Part shown: piece after piece, positions 9,117-17,164 of the stretch | How the letters are laid out: each line of letters opens with the position of its first letter | Position numbering within the stretch: the first letter of the stretch is position 1 | DNA from: Caldilineaceae bacterium bin5 | GTDB taxonomy: Bacteria; Chloroflexota; Anaerolineae; Caldilineales; Caldilineaceae | Reading direction: 5' to 3' | NCBI GenBank assembly: GCA_002238445.1 | Contig: MPML01000006.1 | Location: 83,145 to 147,144 of the forward strand | Length of the DNA: 64,000 bases | The notes under the pieces: generated by a model | Seen by the model: only the letters and a program-made list of their open reading frames with translations | Told to the model about the DNA's origin: nothing | Database searches by the model: none | Translations under genes and position numbers: made by a program

Positions 9117-10487
9117 ATGTCGCAATCGATCGCACTGCTGGATCCGACGCCTGCAACGGATATTGCGCCGCCGCCGGCGTTTCACATTATGCTGAAGCCG
9201 CGGGGGGCGATCTGCAACCTGGACTGCCATTACTGCTACTTTTTGAGCAAGGAGTTCATGTACCCGGACAGCGAGTTCCGCATGTCCGAGTCGATGCTTG
9301 AGGAGTACACGCGGCAATATATCGACGCGCAGCAGGTCCCGGAGGTGACATTCGCGTGGCAGGGGGGCGAGCCGACGCTGATGGGGCTGGAGTTCTTCGA
9401 GAAGGCGGTCGAGTTCCAGCAGAAGCACAAGAAGCCGGGCATGCGCGTCGAGAACGCGCTGCAGACGAACGGCACGCTGCTCGACGACGAGTGGTGCGAA
9501 TTTCTGCACCGGAGCGATTTTCTGATCGGGCTGAGCATGGACGGCCCGCGCGAGCTACACGACTTTTACCGCGTGGATAAGGGCGGTCAGCCGACGTGGG
9601 AGAAGGTGATGCGGGCGGCGCGGATGTTGCACAAGCACAAGGTGCGCTACAACATCCTGACAACGGTGCACGCGGCCAACGCGCCCCATCCGCTCGAGGT
9701 CTACCGCTTCCTGCGCGACGAGGTCAAGACCGATTTCATGCAGTTTATCCCGATTGTCGAGCGCGATAACGACACCGGCTACCAGGAAGGGGATTCGGTC
9801 AAGGATCGCTCGGTCACGGCCGAGCAGTACGGCGACTTCCTGATCCAGATTTTCGAGGAGTGGGTGCGGCACGACGTGGGGAAGGTCTTTGTACAGATCT
9901 TTGACGTGGCGCTGGCCGGTTATGCGGGACACCGGCCCGGTCTGTGTATCTTCGAGGAGACGTGCGGTTCGGCGCTGGCGATGGAGCACAACGGCGATCT
10001 CTTTTCCTGCGATCACTACGTGGAGCCGGACTATCTGCTGGGCAACATTGAGGAGATCCCGCTGATTGAGATGGTCGGCTCGGCGCGGCAGCAGGAGTTT
10101 GGTACGCACAAACGGGACAGCCTTCCCAACTACTGCCTGGAGTGCGAGGTGCGCTTCGTGTGCAACGGCGGCTGTCCAAAGAACCGCTTCATCAAGACGC
10201 CCGACGGTGAAGAGGGGTTGAACTATCTGTGCGCCGGCTACCGGTCATTCTTCAATCATGTGGGCCCGTACATGAACTTCATGTCCGATCAGCTGAACCG
10301 GCGCCAGGCGCCCGCCAATATCATGCAGTACCTGGCGGAGCAGGACCGCAAGGTGAATGCGCGCTTCGACGGCGCCAAACGCAACGATCCGTGCCCGTGC
10401 GGGAGCGGCCGGAAGTTCAAGCAGTGCCACGGCCGCGGGCGAATCGCGGAGCGGGCGCAGATGGTGTGGCCGGTTTCGGGTAACTAG
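9117..10487 (+). CDS. Radical SAM/SPASM protein, anaerobic sulfatase-maturase-like, with C-terminal SEC-C motif
   Basis: Predicted radical-SAM enzyme of the anSME type, which oxidises a Cys or Ser to formylglycine in sulfatases. C33, C37 and C40 in CNLDCHYCYF bind the catalytic 4Fe-4S cluster. A C-terminal SPASM region (CGSALAMEHNGDLFSCDHYV, then CLECEVRFVCNGGCPKNRF) supplies ligands for two auxiliary clusters. Residues about 424-440 (DPCPCGSGRKFKQCHG) are a SEC-C zinc motif. The ATG at 9117 is preceded by GAGGAGAG from the adjacent repeat; an in-frame start at 9045 would translate the repeat and is less likely. No sulfatase gene is in the window. Confidence 0.85.
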   Translation: MSQSIALLDPTPATDIAPPPAFHIMLKPRGAICNLDCHYCYFLSKEFMYPDSEFRMSESMLEEYTRQYIDAQQVPEVTFAWQGGEPTLMGLEFFEKAVEFQQKHKKPGMRVENALQTNGTLLDDEWCEFLHRSDFLIGLSMDGPRELHDFYRVDKGGQPTWEKVMRAARMLHKHKVRYNILTTVHAANAPHPLEVYRFLRDEVKTDFMQFIPIVERDNDTGYQEGDSVKDRSVTAEQYGDFLIQIFEEWVRHDVGKVFVQIFDVALAGYAGHRPGLCIFEETCGSALAMEHNGDLFSCDHYVEPDYLLGNIEEIPLIEMVGSARQQEFGTHKRDSLPNYCLECEVRFVCNGGCPKNRFIKTPDGEEGLNYLCAGYRSFFNHVGPYMNFMSDQLNRRQAPANIMQYLAEQDRKVNARFDGAKRNDPCPCGSGRKFKQCHGRGRIAERAQMVWPVSGN

Positions 10488-10801
10488 CGGCCGGCAGTTT
10501 CACGAAGCACAGACCGCGGCCCACCGGCTCTGTTTTGCATGCAGTTTTGCCCGCCCGATCTTTTGCGGGCGCGCAGGGCTGTGCTATACTATCGAACTGC
10601 GACGAGGGACAGCTTGTCTGCTCCCTCGTTCTTTCTGTCTACAGCACAGTGCTGTGGACCTTTGTCTAACTGCAGTTTTTAGTGGTCAGTTTTTAGTTTT
10701 AGTGCTGCTTCTCGATTGAGTTTGAGACGGTTACTAAGAACTGAGAACCGAGGACTAGAAACTAACCCAAGACATTGCTCACGGAAAGGAGTAAAGGGTA
10801 G
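10488..10801. other. rpsF promoter and leader region
   Basis: Contains the promoter at 10563-10590 and a leader of about 200 bases. An 8-bp stem (ACGAGGGA/TCCCTCGT, 10602-10629) followed by TTCTTTCTG lies at the predicted 5' end of the transcript. Short CAGTTTTTAGT-type repeats (about 10672-10700) lie within it. Ribosomal protein S6:S18 leaders are known to autoregulate; I cannot show that this is one. Confidence 0.5.
10563..10590 (+). promoter_or_regulatory. Promoter for rpsF-rpsR-parvulin operon
   Basis: -35 TTGCGG at 10563-10568, 16-base spacer, extended -10 TGC-TATACT at 10585-10590. The -35 is weak, but the extended -10 resembles those of other promoters in the window. Confidence 0.6.
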
Positions 10802-11089
10802 ATGAACACGTACGAATTGGTGTACATCATCCAGCCCAATCTGGATGATGATGGTGTCAAAGCCGTGGATGACCGGATCGGTCAGACCATAATCGGCGAG
10901 GATGGGACAATCGCGAGCTCCGACCATTGGGGCAAACGCCGGTTGGCCTACCCCATCAAAGGCCACTTTGAGGGACACTACATTCTGCACAACCTTTCGA
11001 TGCCTCCCACCGCGGTGCAGAACGTCGAACGGCAGTTGCGGCTATCTGAAGATGTGTTGCGTTTCCTCGTTATCCGCGCTGATGACTGA
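10802..11089 (+). CDS. rpsF: 30S ribosomal protein S6
   Basis: A 95-residue small-subunit protein that binds next to S18 on the central domain of 16S rRNA. Family features are MNTYELVYIIQPN at the N-terminus, the WGKRRLAYPIKGHFEGHY strand and the DVLRFLVIR end. AAGGAG precedes the ATG. It is first in an operon with rpsR (19 bp downstream). The usual ssb gene between rpsF and rpsR is missing. Confidence 0.97.
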   Translation: MNTYELVYIIQPNLDDDGVKAVDDRIGQTIIGEDGTIASSDHWGKRRLAYPIKGHFEGHYILHNLSMPPTAVQNVERQLRLSEDVLRFLVIRADD

Positions 11090-11107
11090 GCCCAAAAGGA
11101 GCATCGA

Positions 11108-11752
11108 ATGTCTGACGAAACCAAATTGAACGAAGCCGAAGAGAACACCGAGGAGCAACCGGCCGCCGAGTCGCAAGCGGAAGAGGATACGCCCGTGCTC
11201 GAAGAGAGTCCGGCGGAGAGCGCACCGCAGGTCGAGGCCGAAGCGGCTGTAGAGCCTGCGGTCGAGGCTGTCGTAGAGCCGGAGGCCGAGGCTGTCGTAG
11301 AGCCGGAGGCCGAAGCAGCAGCAGAGCCGGAGGCCGAAGCAGCCGTAGAGCCGGAGGCCGAACCGGTTGCCGAGACTGTGTCGGAAGGCGCAGAAGAGGC
11401 GGCCGATGCAGCCAACGCCGAGTCGGACGCCGATAGCAGCCAGCCAGAGCAGCCGGCGATTTCCTTCAACCGTGTTGAGGGACCGGCCATATTTAATCGC
11501 GCCAAACAGGGCAATCAGCGCAGAAATCCCCGCCACGTCGGCAACGATGTGCGTATCGACGAGATCAACTACAAGAACGTGCAGGTTCTGAGTCGCTTTG
11601 TCGATAATTACGGCCGCATTCACAACCGCCGCAAGACCCGCGTCACCGCCAAGATGCAGCGCAAAGTGACGAGGGCGATCAAACGGGCCAGGCATCTGGC
11701 CTTGATGCCGTACACAGGCGAACATATCCGCATAACCGGCAGGCGCGGTTGA
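11108..11752 (+). CDS. rpsR: 30S ribosomal protein S18 with long acidic N-terminal extension
   Basis: The C-terminal part (about 135-214) is a normal S18: INYKNVQVLSRFVDNYGRI, RRKTRVTAKMQRKVTRAIKR, ARHLALMPYTG. The first 130 residues are an acidic Glu/Ala/Pro/Val region with repeats of EPEAEA about 8 residues long, absent from ordinary S18 (about 75-100 residues). AAAGGAG precedes this ATG and no better internal start is seen, so the extension is probably translated. It would form a disordered negatively charged tail at the ribosome platform next to S6. Confidence 0.93.
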   Translation: MSDETKLNEAEENTEEQPAAESQAEEDTPVLEESPAESAPQVEAEAAVEPAVEAVVEPEAEAVVEPEAEAAAEPEAEAAVEPEAEPVAETVSEGAEEAADAANAESDADSSQPEQPAISFNRVEGPAIFNRAKQGNQRRNPRHVGNDVRIDEINYKNVQVLSRFVDNYGRIHNRRKTRVTAKMQRKVTRAIKRARHLALMPYTGEHIRITGRRG

Positions 11753-11759
11753 TCGATCC

Positions 11760-13325
11760 ATGGCCAAGAAGCGCAGACGAAGAAAGCAGGCAGAACAGCC
11801 GCAGGTAGAAAATCGACGTGAGACCCGACTGCGCGCCCGCGAACGGGAGCGCAACCTGCGGATGATGTCGATCGTCGGCGGGATAGTCGGTGTGGCGCTG
11901 ATTCTGGTCCTGTACGGCGTGATCAATGAGCTTGTCATTAAGCCAAACAGTGTGCTGGCACAGGTTGAAGACCGAACAATCGTGACTCGCGACTTCTGGC
12001 AACAGTCCCGCCTGCGCCAGAGCGAACTGGAAAACCAGCGGTTGCGGCTGCAGATATTCGCCCAGCAGTTTGGCGATTCAAGTCTGTTCGCCTCCCAGAT
12101 CGCTTCGATCAATGCGACACTGGCCAGCCCGTTAACGCTGGGGACTCAGGTCCTCAACGATATGATTGAAGGGGCCGTCCTGCAGATTAAGGCGCCGGAA
12201 GTGGGCGTGGCCGTGACCGATGAAGAGGTGGAAGAGACCCTGCGCGAAGAGGTGGCGCGCGGGCAAGGCGCGTTGACAGTGCCGCAGGCCACAGCAACCG
12301 CCGACGCCGCGGTCGAGGCGACCGCAACCGCGGAAACTTTTACGCCTACGCCGGTCCCTTCACCCTCGCCGACGCCGGAAGATGACGCGGACAGCGAGCC
12401 GACCGCAACCGCGTCCGGGGAGACTACAGAGACCCTGGAAGAAGAAGCACCTACACCGGAGCCGCCCGCGGTCCTGACCGACGATTTGTACGAGGAGGGG
12501 CTGGGCACTCTGGAAGAGAACTTGCGCGACAACGCCGGCATGAATCTGGCCAGCTATCGCGAGGTGATCCGGGCGCGCTTGTTACGCACCAAGATGTCGG
12601 AGACGATCAGCCAGGATCTGGTATCCACTACCGAAGAGCAGGTCCGGGTCCGGCATATCCTGATCGCCGTCGACGCCGAACCGCCCCCTGAATCTGAAGA
12701 ACCGGCGGGTGAGACGGAGGGCGAGACACCCCCGCCCGGGACAACGCCGGCCGAGACGACTCCTTCCTCGTCAGGAAGTTCAGAGGAAGAAGGCGAGAGC
12801 AGAGCCGCGCCGCCAGCTGAACCAACAACAGAGGATTCTGCGGTGGACGATGAGGACAGCCGCCCATCCCCTCCGGAAGCATGGAATCCGGACGCCAACG
12901 GCGATGGCCTTGTTGACGACGCCGAAGCCTTGGCCTTTGCGCAGATGTTGCATCAGCGCATTCTCGACGGCGAGGATTTCGCCGACTTGGCGCTCCGGTT
13001 CAGCAACGACCCCGGCAGCGGCGCCCAGGGCGGCGATCTGGGCTGGGCGGGACGCGGGCGCTATGTTCCTGAATTCGACGAAGTTGCATTTTCGCTTGAA
13101 GTCGGCGCGATGAGTGCGCCGGTTAAGACGACCTTCGGCTACCACATCATCGAGGTGCTGGAGCGGGACGATGAACGGCCAAAAGAAGAAGCGGCCTTGC
13201 AGCAGGAGTATTCCCAGGCTTTCCAGACCTGGCTGCAGGAGCAGGTACTGTCGCTGAACATCGACCGGCCGGACAACCTGTCTGCCAGGTTGCCGCGCAA
13301 TCTGGGCCAGTCGGACGACCAGTAA
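11760..13325 (+). CDS. Membrane-anchored PpiC/SurA-type peptidylprolyl isomerase with an EF-hand-like insert
   Basis: A 521-residue extracytoplasmic foldase. A basic N-terminus (KKRRRRK) is followed by one membrane segment at about 36-57, then a SurA-N-like helical region and Pro/Thr/Glu-rich linkers. The parvulin domain is split: VRVRHILIAVD (about 295-305) and ADLALRFSNDPGSGAQGGDLGW with FGYHIIEVLERD near the C-terminus. The intervening roughly 80 residues are low-complexity and contain DANGDGLVDDAE (378-389), a canonical EF-hand/dockerin calcium loop. The gene is 7 bp after rpsR, is probably cotranscribed, and is followed by a strong terminator. Confidence 0.88.
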   Translation: MAKKRRRRKQAEQPQVENRRETRLRARERERNLRMMSIVGGIVGVALILVLYGVINELVIKPNSVLAQVEDRTIVTRDFWQQSRLRQSELENQRLRLQIFAQQFGDSSLFASQIASINATLASPLTLGTQVLNDMIEGAVLQIKAPEVGVAVTDEEVEETLREEVARGQGALTVPQATATADAAVEATATAETFTPTPVPSPSPTPEDDADSEPTATASGETTETLEEEAPTPEPPAVLTDDLYEEGLGTLEENLRDNAGMNLASYREVIRARLLRTKMSETISQDLVSTTEEQVRVRHILIAVDAEPPPESEEPAGETEGETPPPGTTPAETTPSSSGSSEEEGESRAAPPAEPTTEDSAVDDEDSRPSPPEAWNPDANGDGLVDDAEALAFAQMLHQRILDGEDFADLALRFSNDPGSGAQGGDLGWAGRGRYVPEFDEVAFSLEVGAMSAPVKTTFGYHIIEVLERDDERPKEEAALQQEYSQAFQTWLQEQVLSLNIDRPDNLSARLPRNLGQSDDQ

Positions 13326-13384
13326 GGTTCGGTCTTCAGCGTTCGGTAGAATACGATCAGGCTGAAACAACAATCAGATATAGA

Positions 13385-13427
13385 AACGCCGGGCACTGGA
13401 TTGGACATTGTGCCCGGCGTTTTTTTA
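13385..13427 (+). terminator. Rho-independent terminator after the rpsF operon
   Basis: 12-bp stem AACGCCGGGCAC/GTGCCCGGCGTT (13385-13421) with a 13-base loop, followed by a T-run to 13426. The stop codon of the converging ATPase gene lies in this T-run. Confidence 0.9.
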
Positions 13428-14207
13428 TTGGCGCACCGCTTCTTCCGCGCCCGTCGCCAGGCAGGCGCGGATTTCGCTGATGAGGGCGCCGGCCTGCGGC
13501 CATGTAAGCATCTCCAGCGTGCGCGGGCGGGGCAGGTCAACTGGGATGGCGCCCTGCAGGCTGCCGGGCTGCCCGCTCAGGACCAGCACACGATCGGCGA
13601 GGAAGACGGCCTCCTGAATGCTGTGCGTAATCATCAGCGCCGTCTGCTTCCTGTCCCCGCAGATGCGCAGGAGTTCCTGATTGAGACGCTCGCGCGTCAG
13701 GGCGTCCAGCGCGCCGAAAGGCTCGTCCATCAGGAGCAGAGCAGGACTTTGCAGCAGGGCCCGCGTGAGCGTAACGCGCTGGGCCATGCCGCCGGAGAGT
13801 TGGGACGGGTAGGCGTCGGCGAACTTTTCCAGCCCCATCAGGGCAAGCGCCGCGTGGGCCCGCTCCCGGTCTTGCTCATCGAGCGCCTTCTGCAGCTCCA
13901 GCGGGAGCAGGACGTTTTCCAGGGCTGTGCGCCAGGGCATCAGGTTCGTGTTCTGGAAGACGAACCCGATCTGAGATTGCGGGGATTGTACAGTGTTGCC
14001 TTTGAACTTCACCTCGCCTGTTGTGGGCGTCAACAGGCCGCCGAGGATGCGCAGCAGTGTCGATTTACCGCTGCCGCTGTTGCCGACCACGCAGACAAAC
14101 TCATGCTCCTGTACGGCGAAGGAGACCGCGGCCAGCGCCGGTGTGACGCGGTTGCGGCGGCGGTAGGTGTGGCTGACATTCTGTGCCTGCAGTAGCGGAT
14201 CTGTCAT
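13425..14207 (-). CDS. ABC transporter ATP-binding protein (NitT/TauT/ThiZ type), likely of a riboflavin importer
   Basis: Energises import through the permease and binding protein encoded upstream. Walker A is GNSGSGKST, the Q-loop region is GFVFQNTNLMPW, the signature LSGGMAQR, Walker B LLLMDEPFG, and the switch histidine is in ITHS. Length (260 residues) is normal. The ATG at 14207 matches the family N-terminus (LLQAQNVSHTY); a GTG at 14261 would add 18 unlike residues. It is third in an operon headed by an FMN riboswitch, so the likely cargo is riboflavin or a relative. Confidence 0.85.
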   Translation of the reverse strand: MTDPLLQAQNVSHTYRRRNRVTPALAAVSFAVQEHEFVCVVGNSGSGKSTLLRILGGLLTPTTGEVKFKGNTVQSPQSQIGFVFQNTNLMPWRTALENVLLPLELQKALDEQDRERAHAALALMGLEKFADAYPSQLSGGMAQRVTLTRALLQSPALLLMDEPFGALDALTRERLNQELLRICGDRKQTALMITHSIQEAVFLADRVLVLSGQPGSLQGAIPVDLPRPRTLEMLTWPQAGALISEIRACLATGAEEAVRQ

Positions 14208-14276
14208 CGATGGCCAGGGACAATCGTAAGTGGCGGTTGCCCGCGGCCGGTTACAGGGCACCGACCGCGGGGAATC

Positions 14277-15435
14277 TCACTGAATGAACTCGTTGGTGTA
14301 CATCTCTTCGGGCTGGACGAGCCGCTCGACAAAGCCGATACGCAGCAGGAGTTCGGCCACCGTCTGCCATTCGGCATCGGTGGTGGCGCCGGGCGCGCCC
14401 TCGGGCCGCGGCTGCCAGAAAGGAAGTGACGCTTCGAACACCAAGCGGTTGGCGGCTTCGTTCTCTCCACCTGCCTCCGGCACAAAGTTCAACGCGATTG
14501 CGAAGGACTCATCCGGATTGGCAAGGGTATAGGCGACCGATTCCTGCAGCGCGCGCACCATCGCTTCCACCAGTTGCGGCTCCTCCTGCAGCGTGCGCTC
14601 GTTGGTGACGAGCCCGTTGGCGGGAATCTGCAGGTATTGATCGAGGGCGATCTGGACCGTTTCGATGCCGGCATTGCCCAGCACGACCGGGCCGTTGACG
14701 GCGTAGTCGACGGCTGCGTCGACCAGGTCCTCACTCACGGCCGAGGCCTGGGTGAAGCCGATGCTCTCCATCTGGATGTCTGCTTCGGTCAGTCCTGCCA
14801 CATCGAGCAGAGCCCGCAGCGCAATATAGTTTGCCCCGAACGGTCCCGGTACGCCGATGGTGCGGCCTGCCAGGTCGGCCGGTTCGTGGATGCCGGCATC
14901 GGCCTTGGCGAAAACCGTGACCGGGTAGCTGGTATACCAGTTCATCACATATCTGACCGGCATCTCCTGCGCGCGGCCAAGTACGAGCTGGTCGCCGCTG
15001 GCGATCAAGAACTGCAGTTCATCGGTCGCGACCAGCTTCAGATAATCGTTTTCAAAGCCGTACTCCAGTGACAGATCGATGCCTCTCTCTGCGAAGAATC
15101 CCTTCTCGATCCCGACGTAGAAGGGCGCGAACTGGACATTGGGAATAAAGCCGACGCCTAAGGTGATCGGGCGCGGGCTTTGCGGTTCGGACGGCGCGGC
15201 GGGGGGCGGGGCGGGCGGGGGGCGCGCGGGCGGAAGGGGCGGCAGGGGGGGGGGGGGAAAGAACCGCCACGGCGGGGGCGGGCGCGATCGGGGCGCACGC
15301 GGCCGTAAGTGCAAGCAGGAGCGGCAGCAGAACCAACCTCAGCGCGCGGGACAGGCCTGGAAGGCTCCCCGTTCCCAGTTGGCGTAGGATTGCGTTCGCC
15401 CGTGTTGTTGTATACCGGACAGTGTAATGTTTCAT
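14277..15435 (-). CDS. ribY: ABC transporter substrate-binding lipoprotein (NMT1/THI5-like, RibY type), frame broken at a G13 tract
   Basis: The mature part (14277 to about 15200) is an NMT1/THI5-like binding protein with ITLGVGFIPNVQFAPFYVGI and later GRTIGVPGPFGANY. Its signal peptide is encoded in another frame: a start at 15435 with AGAGGA upstream gives a basic N-terminus, a hydrophobic stretch LVLLPLLLALTAAC and a lipobox cysteine. The two frames meet at a run of 13 G (15245-15257) that encodes a proline stretch. A one-base indel there, real or from sequencing, explains the break; restoring it gives a normal lipoprotein. The likely ligand is riboflavin, inferred from the FMN riboswitch and the RibXY families known in Chloroflexi. 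Confidence 0.75.
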
Positions 15436-15504
15436 TCGTTCCTCTGAATATTGGCGGACAGGAGATCTTCTCCTGTGTCAGATACTTTTCTCGAGCAGGA
15501 GTCC

Positions 15505-16407
15505 TCACTCCCCACTCTGCGAACCATGCTGTTTCCAACGCAGCAGATAGCTTTCCAGCAGTGTGACACTCCAGTACATCGCCTGGGCCAGCAGCACGAT
15601 CATGAGCACGGCGACGAAGATCATCGGCGTGTCCAGGACGCCACGGCCCAGGTTGATGAGGAATCCCAGCCCTTCATCAGCCCCGACGAATTCGCCCACG
15701 ATCGCGCCGACAACGGCCAGAATGACACTCAGCTTGAGGCCGCCGAAGATCACGGGCAGGGCGCCGGGCAGGTCCAGCTTCAGGAAGAGCTGCCAGCGGC
15801 TGGCGCGCAGAGAGCGCATCAGCTCGCGCAGGTCCGGATCCACATTGCGGATACCGACAACCGTACCGAGCAGAGTCGGAAAGAAGACCATGATCGTTGT
15901 CACCAGCACTTTGCTCAACAGGCCGCTGCCAAACCAAATAACCAGCAGCGGGGCGATGGCTACCACCGGAACCGTCTGGCTGGCGACGAGATAGGGGGAG
16001 AGGATGCGGTCGAGCGTGCGGCTGCGTCCGAGCCAGTAGCCCAGCGCGAAGGCCAGCGTCAGGCCGATCAGAAGGCCGGCGCCAATTTCGGTGACGGTGG
16101 CCTGTGTATGACGCAGCAGCGAGCCGTCCGCGCTCATCGCCAGCGCTTTCTGCAATATCTGTCCTGGGCGGGGCAGGATAAAGGTCGGGTAGTCCTGCCA
16201 GCGGACAAGCGCCTCCCACAGCAGCAGCGCTGCGCCGAGCACGAACGGGAAGGCCGCCAGCGCGGGATGTTGCGCCACCCAATCGGCGACGCGGCCGGCT
16301 TTGCGCCTGTTTTGACGCGCCGGCTGCTCGACGACGGGAGGCGCGCCCTGTTCTCTGCCGTCCTCGACCGGCGCGCCGGGGAATAGAACTGAACTGTCCT
16401 TCATCAT
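15505..16407 (-). CDS. ribX: ABC transporter permease (RibX/ThiX/SsuC type), likely riboflavin importer
   Basis: A 300-residue inner-membrane permease of the BPD_transp_1 family. After a roughly 50-residue soluble N-terminus there are about six membrane segments, and the cytoplasmic EAA-like loop reads LRELMRSLRASRWQLFLKLDLPGALP. It is the first gene after the FMN riboswitch leader and is followed by the binding protein (69 bp) and ATPase. The family also transports nitrate, sulfonates and thiamine precursors, so riboflavin specificity rests on the riboswitch and on published RibXY assignments in Chloroflexi. Tandem ATGs lie at 16407 and 16404. Confidence 0.8.
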   Translation of the reverse strand: MMKDSSVLFPGAPVEDGREQGAPPVVEQPARQNRRKAGRVADWVAQHPALAAFPFVLGAALLLWEALVRWQDYPTFILPRPGQILQKALAMSADGSLLRHTQATVTEIGAGLLIGLTLAFALGYWLGRSRTLDRILSPYLVASQTVPVVAIAPLLVIWFGSGLLSKVLVTTIMVFFPTLLGTVVGIRNVDPDLRELMRSLRASRWQLFLKLDLPGALPVIFGGLKLSVILAVVGAIVGEFVGADEGLGFLINLGRGVLDTPMIFVAVLMIVLLAQAMYWSVTLLESYLLRWKQHGSQSGE

Positions 16408-16421
16408 TCTGCCTTGCCTTT

Positions 16422-16458
16422 AAAATAAAAAGCCCGAAGCAATCTTTCGCTTCGGGTC
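16422..16458 (-). terminator. Intrinsic terminator immediately before the permease gene
   Basis: On the minus strand CCCGAAGC-GAAAGATT-GCTTCGGG is followed by CTTTTTATTTT. It ends just upstream of the permease ribosome binding site, so it can act as the off-state attenuator of the FMN riboswitch leader. Confidence 0.75.
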
Positions 16459-16561
16459 CTTTGCGCGGTGCATCCACCGGACTCACGGCGTGTGCCGAGA
16501 GCAGCCACACGCAACGGCTGGTGTGCGCGTATTCCTCGCGCAACAGGCGTTTCACACAATA

Positions 16562-16596
16562 AAGCCCGAGATACAGTTATCGTACCCCGGGCATTG
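16562..16596 (-). terminator. Second terminator-like hairpin in the riboswitch leader
   Basis: On the minus strand CCCGGGGTAC and GTATCTCGGG form a 10-bp stem with two G-U pairs and a 7-base loop, followed by CTTTATT. Weaker than the hairpin at 16422-16458, but similarly built. Confidence 0.5.
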
Positions 16597-16667
16597 CGCG
16601 CAGCAGCCACTGCGAATAGCCAAAGAGAACAGAACAATACCCGAAAAGGGATTGCCCTCGCTCTTTG

Positions 16668-16822
<155 letters not shown>

Positions 16823-16841
16823 TTATGCGGTTGTTGGGGTT

Positions 16842-16871
16842 ATTATGGCAGAGGGTTGCGGTGGGCGTCAA
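16842..16871 (-). promoter_or_regulatory. Promoter of the FMN-riboswitch/ABC transporter operon
   Basis: Minus strand: -35 TTGACG (16866-16871), 18-base spacer, extended -10 TGC-CATAAT (16842-16847). It places the transcription start about 10-15 bases before the aptamer. Confidence 0.8.
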
Positions 16872-17164
16872 GTCTTGTCCGTAGGAGGTGCATGTCAGTA
16901 TGAGGCGGGTTGGTGGTTACCTCTAGGGAGTGTCACTGGGATTTGCAGTCCATAACTCTAAACAGCCCCAAGACTGAAGTACACACCGCGTAGAATACAT
17001 CTGTTGTAGATCTAAATTGAGACCAAGTGGTCACAGATAGCGGGCGAGCGAGCGTCCCGCGATCCCAGGTTCAAAGCCGAGTGAGAAATCTTGGATTCAA
17101 GTTGAACTTAAATTGGCTCTGAGATGCGTCCTCGCCTACAAGTTCGATCGAGCCCACTTTCATT
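16872..17164. other. Intergenic region between the riboswitch promoter and the AIPR gene
   Basis: Nothing recognisable. A GGTTCAAA string near 17070 resembles a tRNA T-loop but has no pairing stem. Confidence 0.4.

Noticed and set aside
17060..17100. tRNA-like GGTTCAAA near 17070
   Set aside because: No T-stem, acceptor stem or anticodon arm can be built around it.
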